From IMG/VR virus record IMGVR_UViG_3300025141_000107, positions 1 through 58,111 of that record: a stretch of 58,111 nt of DNA; one strand, given 5' to 3'. Both the position numbers and the translations under genes were made by a program. Of this stretch, positions 15,141 through 21,501 are shown one piece after another; within the stretch, counting starts at the first letter, position 1, and every line of letters begins with the position of its first letter. The notes below the pieces were generated by a model. That model was not told where the DNA came from. It made no database searches and saw only the letters and a program-made list of their open reading frames with translations. The DNA comes from a virus.

Positions 15141-15545
15141 ATGCGCATAACTCGTAATCAACTTAGACAGATAATTCAGGAAGAACTGAGCAGAGGACGT
15201 CAGCTCACTAGAGAATCCTTTTTCTATAGCGGAAGCAATACAGGCCAGCTAGCAGACTATCACGTTCAATCAGGTGATAGACTAAATGACATCGTTACAA
15301 ACTTTGTAAGAAAACAGTTTACTATAGACGATGTTCTGGAAGACAACCCAGATATAACAGATCCTAATGTAATATTTGCAGGTGACGTTATTAAGATTCC
15401 TATTGACAGTGCTCCCTACCAGACAGTCGGAGATCAGCTAATGACAGTCGATCATCCAGCAGTGACACGATTCCGTCGTTACCCATCTCCAGGATCAGAG
15501 GGCGACGGGATAATCTTTCAATTCTACGGGGATGGAGAACAGTAA
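15141..15545 (+). CDS. LysM-domain protein with leader
   Basis: This 134-residue protein starts at ATG 15141. The leader is MRITRNQLRQIIQEEL. Residues 40-87 form a LysM domain: YHVQSGDRLNDIV, then DDVLEDNPDI, then VIFAGDVIKIP. LysM binds N-acetylglucosamine polymers such as peptidoglycan. With the M23 peptidase nearby, it may anchor a virion or lysis component to the cell wall. The C-terminal 45 residues are unrecognised. Confidence 0.8.
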   Translation: MRITRNQLRQIIQEELSRGRQLTRESFFYSGSNTGQLADYHVQSGDRLNDIVTNFVRKQFTIDDVLEDNPDITDPNVIFAGDVIKIPIDSAPYQTVGDQLMTVDHPAVTRFRRYPSPGSEGDGIIFQFYGDGEQ

Positions 15546-15586
15546 ATCAATCACACGGGCGAGCACACCGCGACTAGGGTCTCAAG

Positions 15587-15632
15587 CGCGGTTAAACAAT
15601 AAAAGATCAGAGTGGCTGAATAGTTATATAAG
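15587..15632 (+). promoter_or_regulatory. Late-type promoter repeat, copy 6
   Basis: GCGCGGTTAAACAATAAAAG then GTGGCTGAATAGTTATATAAG. Unlike copies 2, 4 and 5, it is separated from the upstream stop by about 40 bp. It drives the gene at 15659. Confidence 0.6.
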
Positions 15633-15658
15633 AACATGCATAGAGGAGAACAGGAATC

Positions 15659-16075
15659 ATGCGCGTAACCCGTAGACAACTAAGACAGCTTATTCAGGAA
15701 GCAGTTCTTAAAGAACAGGATACTTCTCAAGCTTTCGAAATCATCACTCAGCTGGCTAGTGGATTGGTAGATGAGCTTAAGGGTTGGACGACAGACGAAG
15801 AAAGAGTTTTAGAATATCTCAAGGAGATATGGGAGCTGCATCATCTCGTGAAACAGCACGGTCCTGGGTCTTATCACGCAATGGCGAAAATGCAAGGCCC
15901 CTGGGATCGAGTGAAGGAAGTTGCAGATAAACTTTTGGGTGAGGAGGGTGGCTTAGTGAAGCTGATCAAGTCTGAGACCATTGATGATCTTGAAGCCAAA
16001 GTAGTGAAGCACGCCGTCTCCGATGAGATCTCCTTGCTGTTGAATCAACTTGAGAGTGCTGGACGACCCTGGTAA
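15659..16075 (+). CDS. Leader protein, possible annexin-like repeat
   Basis: This 138-residue protein starts at ATG 15659. The leader is MRVTRRQLRQLIQEAVLKE. The body is all helical. KGWTTDEERVLEYLKEI faintly recalls the G-x-G-T-D-E start of annexin repeats, but one short match is not enough to assign the family. It is the last gene before the non-coding control region. Confidence 0.6.
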   Translation: MRVTRRQLRQLIQEAVLKEQDTSQAFEIITQLASGLVDELKGWTTDEERVLEYLKEIWELHHLVKQHGPGSYHAMAKMQGPWDRVKEVADKLLGEEGGLVKLIKSETIDDLEAKVVKHAVSDEISLLLNQLESAGRPW

Positions 16076-16140
16076 ATCGAGCGCCCGGGCGAGCACCCGC
16101 GTACGTATGCATCGGGCTCTGGGCACTATCTTTTTTTACT

Positions 16141-16185
16141 GAGCACAGCACTCTCTACCTCTGAGGCTGTGCTCCTTCTCTTTTT
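16141..16185 (+). terminator. Rho-independent terminator
   Basis: A 9-bp stem, GAGCACAGC with GCTGTGCTC, is followed by CTTCTCTTTTT. It ends the late-type block of leader genes. Confidence 0.75.
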
Positions 16186-16335
16186 CCGGGACACGTGGCA
16201 CAAGGACTACTAAAGGCTGCTCGCATGTTGCGGTGGCATCGAGCACTCACATATACGGAAATTCCGTGCTATGATCGAGCAGTAGGATCGAGCGCCCGCG
16301 CACGTACGTCGAGGACTTAGGGGGAGCTCACACAA

Positions 16336-16429
16336 TGACAAATTGTCACAACATTACACACTTTTTGACACGTTGTCACTCATTTTGACACAACGTCACG
16401 AGCTTTAGCTCTCCGTCGACACTTTGTCA
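16336..16429 (+). repeat. Four phased TGACA-N3-TGTCA palindromes
   Basis: TGACAAATTGTCA (16336), TGACACGTTGTCA (16366), TGACACAACGTCA (16386) and CGACACTTTGTCA (16417). Starts are 30, 20 and 31 bp apart, close to whole helical turns, so a dimeric protein would bind all on one DNA face. These are operators or origin iterons (inference). Confidence 0.7.
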
Positions 16430-16460
16430 CCACCTTTATTATTCTACACCCCCATCGAGG

Positions 16461-16499
16461 AGTGTACAAGCGAAAAAAAGTTTTAAAAACGTGTACACT
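16461..16499 (+). repeat. Inverted repeat over a promoter -35
   Basis: AGTGTACA at 16461-16468 and TGTACACT at 16492-16499 are exact inverted copies. The right arm overlaps the promoter's GTGTAC. The arms are 31 bp apart, three helical turns, suggesting a repressor or activator site. Confidence 0.5.
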
Positions 16500-16519
16500 A
16501 CACTCCCATGTGGTAAGAT
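16491..16519 (+). promoter_or_regulatory. Early-type promoter
   Basis: GTGTAC 16491-16496, a 17-bp spacer ending TGG, TAAGAT 16514-16519. First promoter of the early gene block; drives 16544. Confidence 0.65.
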
Positions 16520-16543
16520 AAATTATCTACAAGCGGAGACGGG

Positions 16544-16840
16544 TTGTCAAGGTCAAAAATTAATCGAGGACGAGCGAGAAGAGAAGAGTTGCGAGAGAGT
16601 GCGGAGTCGAGGGCAAAGCTCCGGCTCGAGCGGACAAATTCTCAACAGATCGAGCACCTCGACAAGATGCTTGGAAAAGATATTGGTGCGAAGAAAGAAC
16701 GGGAGAGACTGGAGAGATTGATTGAGGTCGAGCTGAGCAAGAAAAATGTGAAGCGAAAAACCTCTGGGTCGGCACGAGACAGGGACAAGAGAAAGAACAT
16801 GAAGAAGAGCAAGAGCAGCTCCGGTGAGGTCGATGCTTAA
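16544..16840 (+). CDS. Highly basic, charged hypothetical protein
   Basis: The 98-residue protein uses TTG 16544 as start, 5 bases after GGAG and about 25 bases after the promoter -10. It is almost entirely charged and helical (RARREELRESAESRAKL, KERERLERLIEVELSKK), ending in a Lys/Arg/Ser tail. Probably it binds nucleic acid or is a long coiled coil. Both antisense frames are also open here, an effect of low-complexity composition. The stop overlaps the next ATG. Confidence 0.55.
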   Translation: MSRSKINRGRARREELRESAESRAKLRLERTNSQQIEHLDKMLGKDIGAKKERERLERLIEVELSKKNVKRKTSGSARDRDKRKNMKKSKSSSGEVDA

Positions 16841-16937
16841 AATCGTCCCGGAGATACTTAAGGGGATCTGGCTCGTGTCGACCCTCATTCTTACAACGAC
16901 CGCGATGTGGTTGACGTTTGCCACCTTCGCAACGTAG
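16833..16937 (+). CDS. Single-span membrane micro-protein
   Basis: This 34-residue peptide starts at ATG 16833, inside the end of the basic gene (GAGGTCG just upstream). MLKIVPEILKGIWLVSTLIL followed by a Thr-rich hydrophobic stretch forms one membrane helix with a positive start. Its translation is probably coupled to the upstream gene. Function is unknown; small early phage membrane peptides often modify the host envelope. Confidence 0.55.
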   Translation: MLKIVPEILKGIWLVSTLILTTTAMWLTFATFAT

Positions 16938-16948
16938 AGGGTACATAG

Positions 16949-17485
16949 GTGTGCAGTGAGATCGATGAAATTGAATCTTACATGCGTGAGAAAATAAATG
17001 AGCTTGGCAACGCTGGGTACGGTCCTCGATCGGAGTTCAAGTGCTGGAGGAGAAACCAGTCGATCGGGTTCCTAATCTATGCCAGGAGAGAGTTCAAGAC
17101 TGGGCCGTTCGGCGTCATCAATGTCGAGGACTATCGAGTCCACGTCGCTTGTCACTCAGGGGAGGACGGTCCTCATCGAGCTGTGGACGACATTGTTAAC
17201 TTTCTTTTCAACAGCGTCGAGATGCCCAAGGCACCTAAGGATGATCGAGCTCTGTTCAAGGAGTGGCTACTCGCTGATATCATCGAGAAGGGCATCGAAC
17301 TCAATCGGGAGCGACGCTCCTGGAAGAATGATCGAAGGCACATCCTCATGACGATGTACTTCGACAATATGAATGTCGCGAGGTGGTGTGAACCCATGCT
17401 CAAGGATTGGAATTTTGTGTGGTCTAATGATGGCAAGTCACTGTCGAGAGACTGGCGATGGCGTGGGCCGGACGCTGGCGTGTAA
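16949..17485 (+). CDS. Hypothetical protein
   Basis: This 178-residue protein starts at GTG 16949. It has a mixed alpha/beta pattern (SIGFLIYARREFKTG, DYRVHVACHSG) with many Trp and charged residues near the end (DWNFVWSND, RDWRWRGPD). The family is not recognised. Its last codons, GTG TAA, are the -35 of the next promoter. Confidence 0.65.
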   Translation: MCSEIDEIESYMREKINELGNAGYGPRSEFKCWRRNQSIGFLIYARREFKTGPFGVINVEDYRVHVACHSGEDGPHRAVDDIVNFLFNSVEMPKAPKDDRALFKEWLLADIIEKGIELNRERRSWKNDRRHILMTMYFDNMNVARWCEPMLKDWNFVWSNDGKSLSRDWRWRGPDAGV

Positions 17486-17508
17486 ATTGATTTTAGTTAA
17501 TGTATTAT
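17480..17508 (+). promoter_or_regulatory. Early-type promoter
   Basis: GTGTAA 17480-17485 (containing the upstream Val-stop), 17-bp spacer, TATTAT 17503-17508. Drives 17550. Confidence 0.7.
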
Positions 17509-17549
17509 TTATATAGGCCGCTTTGGCCAGCAACATGAGGTAGTAAGCA

Positions 17550-17744
17550 ATGGAATTCATTCCACTAATTCAAACATGCACCTGTGCAATGTGTGGCGAG
17601 GAGGGGTCCTGTACAAAGCATCCCGACAGCAAGATGCCGGTCTGTCGAGCGTGTGATCCAGTCAGCTGGGAGCAAGCGGCAGCAGATGAGAAGAACATGT
17701 ACATGTCTGGTATCAATCTTGAGAAGCTCGACGCAGCTAAGTGA
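17550..17744 (+). CDS. Small zinc-finger protein
   Basis: This 64-residue protein starts at ATG 17550. Cysteines CTCAMC, then C at 21, then CRAC give two pairs (C-x-x-C and C-x-x-C) about 16 residues apart, a zinc-ribbon or treble-clef knuckle. A helical tail follows. A regulator or adaptor role is likely but no target can be named. The next gene starts three bases after the stop. Confidence 0.6.
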   Translation: MEFIPLIQTCTCAMCGEEGSCTKHPDSKMPVCRACDPVSWEQAAADEKNMYMSGINLEKLDAAK

Positions 17745-17747
17745 CTA

Positions 17748-18032
17748 ATGCACAATGTCACCTTCCGATATCTGATCGGCAAGAGTTCGATGTTTGATTC
17801 GGTGGAGGATCTGATCAAGCACTATCAGTCGAAGGGTGAGGAGTATGATGAGTCGATCTTTGAAAGTTTCTCCATTGAGGTGCCTGTTGATCGAGCTCAC
17901 GGCGAGATAATGTTGGTCGGGCACGGGTGTGCTTTCATCAAAGGGTGGTCGGTTCGTGATTCAATTAGCACAATATTCATAGACCGCAGTGAGAAACCAA
18001 TTTGGGATTATTCTCATCATTCACAACGCTAG
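17748..18032 (+). CDS. Hypothetical protein, paralogue of 25525
   Basis: This 94-residue protein starts at ATG 17748. It has SVEDLIKHYQSKGEEYDES and then GHGCAFIKGWSVRDSIS, a pattern shared with the protein at 25525 (GRGIAFSNDWCMDHTFS). The two are distant paralogues, probably an alpha/beta domain. Function is unknown. Confidence 0.65.
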   Translation: MHNVTFRYLIGKSSMFDSVEDLIKHYQSKGEEYDESIFESFSIEVPVDRAHGEIMLVGHGCAFIKGWSVRDSISTIFIDRSEKPIWDYSHHSQR

Positions 18033-18034
18033 GC

Positions 18035-18063
18035 GTGTACCTTGCGTAATACTAGGTTATAAT
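18035..18063 (+). promoter_or_regulatory. Early-type promoter
   Basis: GTGTAC 18035-18040, 17-bp spacer, TATAAT 18058-18063. Drives 18090. Confidence 0.7.
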
Positions 18064-18089
18064 ATACTTACAGACACATGGAGAAACCA

Positions 18090-18437
18090 ATGATTCACTT
18101 TAGCGGAAATCTTAAACACGACGGCGGTCGCATCGATCTCGAGGTCTATCTCGACGGAGATCAGACTGTTCTTCGATTCGGTAATAGCTTCACGCTACGC
18201 CTGGAGGAGGATCAGCTCACAAGGCTGTGTGACGTGATCATGGATGCGCTAAACGCGCAAAGATCCCAGCGACGTAACGCCGCTAAGGTTGTGCTCGATG
18301 AGGCAGGCGAGATCTCGATGAGTGATCTTCAGGCTGCTGAGGATGTCTTTGTGCAGCTAGGAATCGACGCCCGAGAGAAGCTCAAGGCCAAGCGGAAGTC
18401 AGAACTGTGGGACCCAGATGATCCGGCGAATTGGTGA
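18090..18437 (+). CDS. Hypothetical protein
   Basis: A protein of 115 residues is read from ATG 18090, which has GGAG 7 bases upstream; ATG 18078 is in frame but would leave a leader of under 15 bases and no ribosome site. The N-terminal half is strand-rich (RIDLEVYLDGDQTVLRFG) and the C-terminal half helical (LQAAEDVFVQLGIDAREKL). No family is recognised. Confidence 0.65.
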   Translation: MIHFSGNLKHDGGRIDLEVYLDGDQTVLRFGNSFTLRLEEDQLTRLCDVIMDALNAQRSQRRNAAKVVLDEAGEISMSDLQAAEDVFVQLGIDAREKLKAKRKSELWDPDDPANW

Positions 18438-18441
18438 TAAG

Positions 18442-18690
18442 ATGGGTGAGCTAGTTGACTTCGCGGCATGGAAGAAGCGCAGGGAGGATGAGGAGCATGA
18501 GAAGGAGATGGAGGAGATCCGTGCTCTGCAGGCAGAGGTCTCATCATACTTGGATGATATGGATGACCTGAGCACAGGTCCGTTTGTCCTGGACGAGGAC
18601 AGGGAGGAGTTCGCTCACAGAGCTTTGCAGATTATGCTATCGGCTCTCGACGGATATTCCCATTGGCCCAATGACTCGACGGATCTTTAA
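18442..18690 (+). CDS. Hypothetical acidic helical protein
   Basis: A protein of 82 residues starts at ATG 18442. MGELVDFAAWKKRRE is reminiscent of small phage helical proteins, followed by a Glu-rich coiled coil (EEHEKEMEEIRALQAEV). The stop lies one base before the tRNA-Thr gene, so the transcript must be processed to free the tRNA. Confidence 0.6.
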   Translation: MGELVDFAAWKKRREDEEHEKEMEEIRALQAEVSSYLDDMDDLSTGPFVLDEDREEFAHRALQIMLSALDGYSHWPNDSTDL

Positions 18691-18691
18691 T

Positions 18692-18768
18692 GCCGCCTTA
18701 GCTCAGTTGGCCAGAGCAGCTGTCTTGTAAACAGCAGGTCGTCGGTTCAAATCCGACAGGTGGCTCCA
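18692..18768 (+). tRNA. tRNA-Thr (anticodon UGU)
   Basis: A full cloverleaf: acceptor GCCGCCT with AGGTGGC (one G-T pair), D-arm GCTC/GAGC, anticodon stem GCTGT/ACAGC with loop CTTGTAA, T-arm GTCGG-TTCAAAT-CCGAC. CCA is encoded. Confidence 0.95.
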
Positions 18769-18782
18769 CACAGGAGAAAGAA

Positions 18783-18983
18783 ATGAGAGATAATATAACG
18801 CTGGAACACCAGATCGATGGTCTGACAGGTCAGTGTAGAAAATTGGTTGAAAGGAATGAGGAGCTGGAGCAGCGACTGGGATATGTTGAGACAGTTCTCG
18901 TTAAGCTGATCGTCGCTCTTAGGGAGGGTGGCATCATTGTTCCATCAGAGACTGTGCCTGGCGCACCTGAATACGAGTTCTAA
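18783..18983 (+). CDS. Small coiled-coil protein
   Basis: This 66-residue protein starts at ATG 18783 after AGGAGAAAG, 14 bases downstream of tRNA-Thr. Heptad-like helix IDGLTGQCRKLVERNEELEQ continues to residue 50, then a Pro-rich tail. It probably forms oligomers. It is read from the same transcript as the tRNA. Confidence 0.6.
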   Translation: MRDNITLEHQIDGLTGQCRKLVERNEELEQRLGYVETVLVKLIVALREGGIIVPSETVPGAPEYEF

Positions 18984-18997
18984 GCACTATTCGACGC

Positions 18998-19026
18998 GTG
19001 CAACTTTGTGCAGTTTAAGTTAAAAT
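18998..19026 (+). promoter_or_regulatory. Early-type promoter
   Basis: GTGCAA 18998-19003, 17-bp spacer, TAAAAT 19021-19026. Drives 19044 and tRNA-Lys. Confidence 0.65.
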
Positions 19027-19043
19027 AATAGCAGGAGGAAACA

Positions 19044-19322
19044 ATGCCAGTTTCACAACACCCCGGACTATCTGTTAACACACTATCTCTCGATGAGCTA
19101 CGTACACTCAACTCAGCTGTTGTTCAGCGAATCAAGTGGCTCCGCTCAGAGGAAGATAAGCGGATGAAGCGAACGCTATTCATCGGCAGCCAGGTCTCGT
19201 TCAGAGACAATGACGGCCGGATGGCTGAAGGTAAGGTCACAAAGATCATGCGGAAGTTCGCAAAGGTCGACGTCGGAGATTGCATCTGGCGTGTACCTCT
19301 TAATCACCTGACAAAGGTGTAA
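19044..19322 (+). CDS. Hypothetical protein with SH3/KOW-like C-terminal domain
   Basis: A protein of 92 residues starts at ATG 19044 after CAGGAGGAA. A helical segment (LDELRTLNSAVVQRIKWLRS) precedes FIGSQVSFRDNDGR, then GKVTKIMRKFAKVDV and WRVPLNHLTKV. This strand order fits a small SH3/KOW-like barrel. Similar proteins with this pairing occur widely in phages; their role is unknown. Confidence 0.65.
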   Translation: MPVSQHPGLSVNTLSLDELRTLNSAVVQRIKWLRSEEDKRMKRTLFIGSQVSFRDNDGRMAEGKVTKIMRKFAKVDVGDCIWRVPLNHLTKV

Positions 19323-19332
19323 GCACGCTAAC

Positions 19333-19408
19333 GGGTCAATAGCTCAATTGGTAGAGCACCGGCCTTTTAAGCCGTAGGTTCTGGGATCGTGCCCCAGTTG
19401 ACCCACCA
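19333..19408 (+). tRNA. tRNA-Lys (anticodon UUU)
   Basis: Acceptor GGGTCAA with TTGACCC, D-arm GCTC/GAGC, anticodon loop CTTTTAA, CCA encoded. Two oddities: the T-loop reads ATCGTGC instead of the usual TTC-start, and the top anticodon-stem pair is C-T. It may still be functional. Confidence 0.88.
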
Positions 19409-19413
19409 TTTAC

Positions 19414-19442
19414 GTGTAGCTTTATTGCTAGAGTGGTATAAT
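19414..19442 (+). promoter_or_regulatory. Early-type promoter
   Basis: GTGTAG 19414-19419, 17-bp spacer ending TGG, TATAAT 19437-19442, 5 bp after tRNA-Lys. Drives 19468. Confidence 0.8.
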
Positions 19443-19467
19443 AATAATGTACCAACCAAGGAAAATC

Positions 19468-19734
19468 ATGCCAACTGCTCCATCTATTGTTCCCGACACT
19501 CAACGGCCCGAAACTGGGTTGGGTGAGTTTATCTACGGACCCTTCGCTGTCCTTGACGACAGCTCCACCTATTCAGGTGCTGAGGGTGCTGCAATCTACT
19601 TTCTGACCCCCAAGGGGATGGAACAACTCGAGAACAGCAATGACATGAAGAGTGTTGACGGAGACGAGGTTGGGCATCTCACGATCAGTGACCTGCTCGA
19701 CGCTTATAACAAGGTTCACGGAACGGACCTCTAG
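19468..19734 (+). CDS. Hypothetical protein
   Basis: A protein of 88 residues. ATG 19468 is preferred (AAGGA upstream) over ATG 19447, which lies too close to the -10 to be transcribed with a leader. It has a strand-rich start (GEFIYGPFAVLDD) and a helical end. The family is not recognised. Confidence 0.65.
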   Translation: MPTAPSIVPDTQRPETGLGEFIYGPFAVLDDSSTYSGAEGAAIYFLTPKGMEQLENSNDMKSVDGDEVGHLTISDLLDAYNKVHGTDL

Positions 19735-19742
19735 GAGATAAT

Positions 19743-19979
19743 ATGCCCCTTCAAGATAACATCGAGATTGAGAACATCCTCGACGAGGCTACAGACTGCT
19801 TTGAGGATAAGCTGAAGCAATTGTTCGACGAGCTCGATGACACCAGCAAGATCAATGTGAGCACCAATCAGATGAACTGGTGTACACAGGTATCCGCAGC
19901 GGGTGATGAGCTCAGAAAGGAATTGAACCACACCATCGAGTGGTTCGAGGTTAAATTCTTGCGCGGTGAGTTTAAATAG
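19743..19979 (+). CDS. Hypothetical helical protein
   Basis: A protein of 78 residues starts at ATG 19743 after AGGAGATAA. It is acidic and mainly helical (IENILDEATDCFEDKLKQLF), then NHTIEWFEVKFLRGEFK. No motif is recognised. It lies 8 bases after the previous gene in the same operon. Confidence 0.65.
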   Translation: MPLQDNIEIENILDEATDCFEDKLKQLFDELDDTSKINVSTNQMNWCTQVSAAGDELRKELNHTIEWFEVKFLRGEFK

Positions 19980-19980
19980 G

Positions 19981-20178
19981 ATGGATGACACGGTGCTTAA
20001 CATGACCAAGGAAGAGATGTGGACTGTGATCAGTGCGCTGACTGTGTACTCGAATGAGCACAGGCGTGAGGTCGAGGAATCACTCTTTCCGGAGACGCAA
20101 CGTCATTCACGTCAGGAGTGGCTTAAAGCTGTTGATCTCCTGAATCGTCTTGATCCTGTTAATTTCCCGCGCGTGTAA
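19981..20178 (+). CDS. Hypothetical helical protein
   Basis: A protein of 65 residues from ATG 19981, one base after the upstream stop; GTG 19966 in frame is an alternative. TKEEMWTVISALTVYSNEHR resembles small helical phage proteins of unknown function. The last codons GTG TAA are the next promoter's -35. Confidence 0.6.
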   Translation: MDDTVLNMTKEEMWTVISALTVYSNEHRREVEESLFPETQRHSRQEWLKAVDLLNRLDPVNFPRV

Positions 20179-20201
20179 GCAGCGCGCTAGCATGGTATAA
20201 T
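20173..20201 (+). promoter_or_regulatory. Early-type promoter
   Basis: GTGTAA 20173-20178 (upstream Val-stop), 17-bp spacer ending TGG, TATAAT 20196-20201. Drives 20223. Confidence 0.85.
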
Positions 20202-20222
20202 ATAAGCACCTTAGGAGGTAAC

Positions 20223-20522
20223 ATGGCTACAATCGCTGAAGTCGCAAATAAGTTTGGGGTCTCGGAAGGCCAGATCAAGAAGCTCAAGAATGGAATGGCA
20301 ACTGTCTGGGACATGATCGGTTACGACTGTTATGAGTTCTTGGATTCATATGACTCTGAGACAGAGATGATTGCTGAGATGACGCTCGACGCTGGACGTC
20401 TCGAGGAGTACACTCGTATTCAAGGCGGGGACAACGATTGGGCGTGGCTCGATACAGTCGGAAAGAATGGCCACTCGATCATGGAGCTTGGTCAAGAAAC
20501 TTGGGATGCACGATACGTGTAA
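20223..20522 (+). CDS. Hypothetical protein with possible helix-turn-helix
   Basis: A protein of 99 residues starts at ATG 20223 after TAGGAGG. IAEVANKFGVSEGQIKKLKN reads like a helix-turn-helix (residues 4-23), followed by an acidic Trp-rich domain (NDWAWLDTVGKNG). It could be a small DNA-binding regulator, but the call rests on one motif. It ends YV with the stop in the next promoter. Confidence 0.55.
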   Translation: MATIAEVANKFGVSEGQIKKLKNGMATVWDMIGYDCYEFLDSYDSETEMIAEMTLDAGRLEEYTRIQGGDNDWAWLDTVGKNGHSIMELGQETWDARYV

Positions 20523-20545
20523 TCCGCACCCAGCTGTGGTATAAT
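20517..20545 (+). promoter_or_regulatory. Early-type promoter
   Basis: GTGTAA 20517-20522 (upstream Val-stop), 17-bp spacer ending TGG, TATAAT 20540-20545. Drives 20568. Confidence 0.85.
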
Positions 20546-20567
20546 ATAAGTACCCAAGGAGGTACAC

Positions 20568-20804
20568 ATGGAATTCATCTTCAATCCCGCTGAGGACATC
20601 GTGCGGCACCCAGCAGATTATATGGGTGCCTTCGGCTATGAGAAGGATGAGTACGAGATGTTTCACAAAGAGGTCATCGCCATGCAAGGTGAGGAGATCG
20701 TGAGCCTGAAGAAGGTTCTCACTGGATACTACGATATCACCTTCGCTGGTGGTCACGTGCTCCATGCTATCTCAGGCTGCTGCATCACAATGCAACCCGT
20801 GTAA
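20568..20804 (+). CDS. Hypothetical protein
   Basis: A protein of 78 residues starts at ATG 20568 after AAGGAGG. A helical N-terminal half (HPADYMGAFGYEKDEYEMF) precedes strands (GYYDITFAGGHVLHAISG) and a Cys-Cys pair. The family is unknown. It is a single-gene unit between two promoters and ends with the Val-stop overlap. Confidence 0.65.
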   Translation: MEFIFNPAEDIVRHPADYMGAFGYEKDEYEMFHKEVIAMQGEEIVSLKKVLTGYYDITFAGGHVLHAISGCCITMQPV

Positions 20805-20827
20805 CATACCAGCAACTGTGGTATAAT
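20799..20827 (+). promoter_or_regulatory. Early-type promoter
   Basis: GTGTAA 20799-20804 (upstream Val-stop), 17-bp spacer ending TGG, TATAAT 20822-20827. Drives 20852. Confidence 0.85.
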
Positions 20828-20851
20828 AAAGGCACCCAAGGAGGTTACCTT

Positions 20852-21034
20852 ATGGTTAAGTATCAGGTACATTTTGAATACCAGGTTTTCAAACGGAATA
20901 TCGGCTGGGTCGGCAAGCACGGAATCAGGAACATCAAGGCACGCAGCGAAAGTGAAGCGATCCTTCGAATCCGCTCTCGGATTCCAGACAGCTTTGGCCA
21001 CTGGGTCAACCGTCTGGCAAATGTGGTAGCATGA
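20852..21034 (+). CDS. Hypothetical protein, paralogue of 26137
   Basis: A protein of 60 residues starts at ATG 20852 after AAGGAGG. MVKYQVHFE, then IRNIKARSESEAILRIRS, then SFGHWVNRLANVVA align along most of the length with the 56-residue protein at 26137. Both are followed by an overlapping gene and preceded by the same promoter type, so a promoter-plus-gene unit was duplicated. Function is unknown. Confidence 0.7.
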   Translation: MVKYQVHFEYQVFKRNIGWVGKHGIRNIKARSESEAILRIRSRIPDSFGHWVNRLANVVA

Positions 21035-21300
21035 GCTGGATTCACGAAGACGGTCTACATCGTAGCAAACACGGAATCATCCTGCGAAGAGAACAGCATC
21101 AAGCGCCAGAGCTCAATGTTGGAGACAGGTTCTTCGATGTTGGTAACGGTCGTTGGGCAACGTTGCTTAGGATTCGACCGGAGCCTGAGGCATTGGGCGC
21201 ACCTTTTGAAGCACTCTATGACGGATGTGATACATACAGTCCATTCATCGGATGTGCTATGCACTGTGACATTGGGGAGATACTCTGTGAAAGTCGGTGA
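21031..21300 (+). CDS. Hypothetical protein ending in the KVGDLV junction
   Basis: A protein of 89 residues starts at ATG 21031, overlapping the upstream stop. Strand-rich segments LNVGDRFFDVGNGRWATLLR and FEALYDGCDTYS suggest a compact beta domain, with VGDRF recalling the KVGDLV family. It ends LCESR because its 3' end forms the start of the next gene. Confidence 0.65.
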   Translation: MSWIHEDGLHRSKHGIILRREQHQAPELNVGDRFFDVGNGRWATLLRIRPEPEALGAPFEALYDGCDTYSPFIGCAMHCDIGEILCESR

Positions 21301-21472
21301 CCTGGTAAAAGTAAAGACAAGGTTCTACGGCACAAAGACAGGATTCCTGATTGAAAAGGTGAATGATGTATGGGGTGACGGATGGATGATCTCGCCAACA
21401 GATCACCCTCGTCAGATAATCGCAGACCCGCGGGATATAGAGATTGTATCCTCGCGTGTAACTTTAAAGTGA
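21287..21472 (+). CDS. KVGDLV-family small protein in the early region
   Basis: A protein of 61 residues starts at GTG 21287 (MKVGDLVKVKTRFYG). The junction GTGAAAGTCGGTGACCTGGT is base-for-base the one used in the 1-5200 array, 16 kb away. It contains TGFLIEKVNDV and a Trp-rich turn. The next promoter's -35 lies within its last codons. This shows that the two regions exchange or share modules. Confidence 0.75.
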   Translation: MKVGDLVKVKTRFYGTKTGFLIEKVNDVWGDGWMISPTDHPRQIIADPRDIEIVSSRVTLK

Positions 21473-21484
21473 TAATGGTATAAT
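21456..21484 (+). promoter_or_regulatory. Early-type promoter
   Basis: GTGTAA 21456-21461, 17-bp spacer ending TGG, TATAAT 21479-21484; the -35 lies inside the upstream gene. Drives 21502. Confidence 0.85.
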
Positions 21485-21501
21485 GTTACCAGAGGAAACA
21501 A

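Larger units (their letters stand above)
16076..16543 (+). other. Non-coding control region
   Basis: There is no convincing gene in 468 bp. It holds a terminator, a partial direct repeat (TCGAGCGCCCG at 16077 and 16288, each followed by a CGTACGTA-like stretch), a perfect palindrome ACGGAAATTCCGT at 16255-16267, four TGACA/TGTCA palindromes, an inverted repeat and the first early-type promoter of the right-hand region. The 5' edge (after TAAATC, GGGCGAGCAC) repeats the flank after the LysM gene at 15545. Confidence 0.7.

Noticed and set aside
15659-16075. Calling the protein an annexin
   Set aside because: Only a short T-D-E-E match; the rest of the repeat pattern is not visible.
16553-16946. 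Two minus-strand frames of 123 and 128 codons
   Set aside because: Low-complexity Ser/Cys/Arg text mirrored from the basic + strand gene; no ribosome sites.
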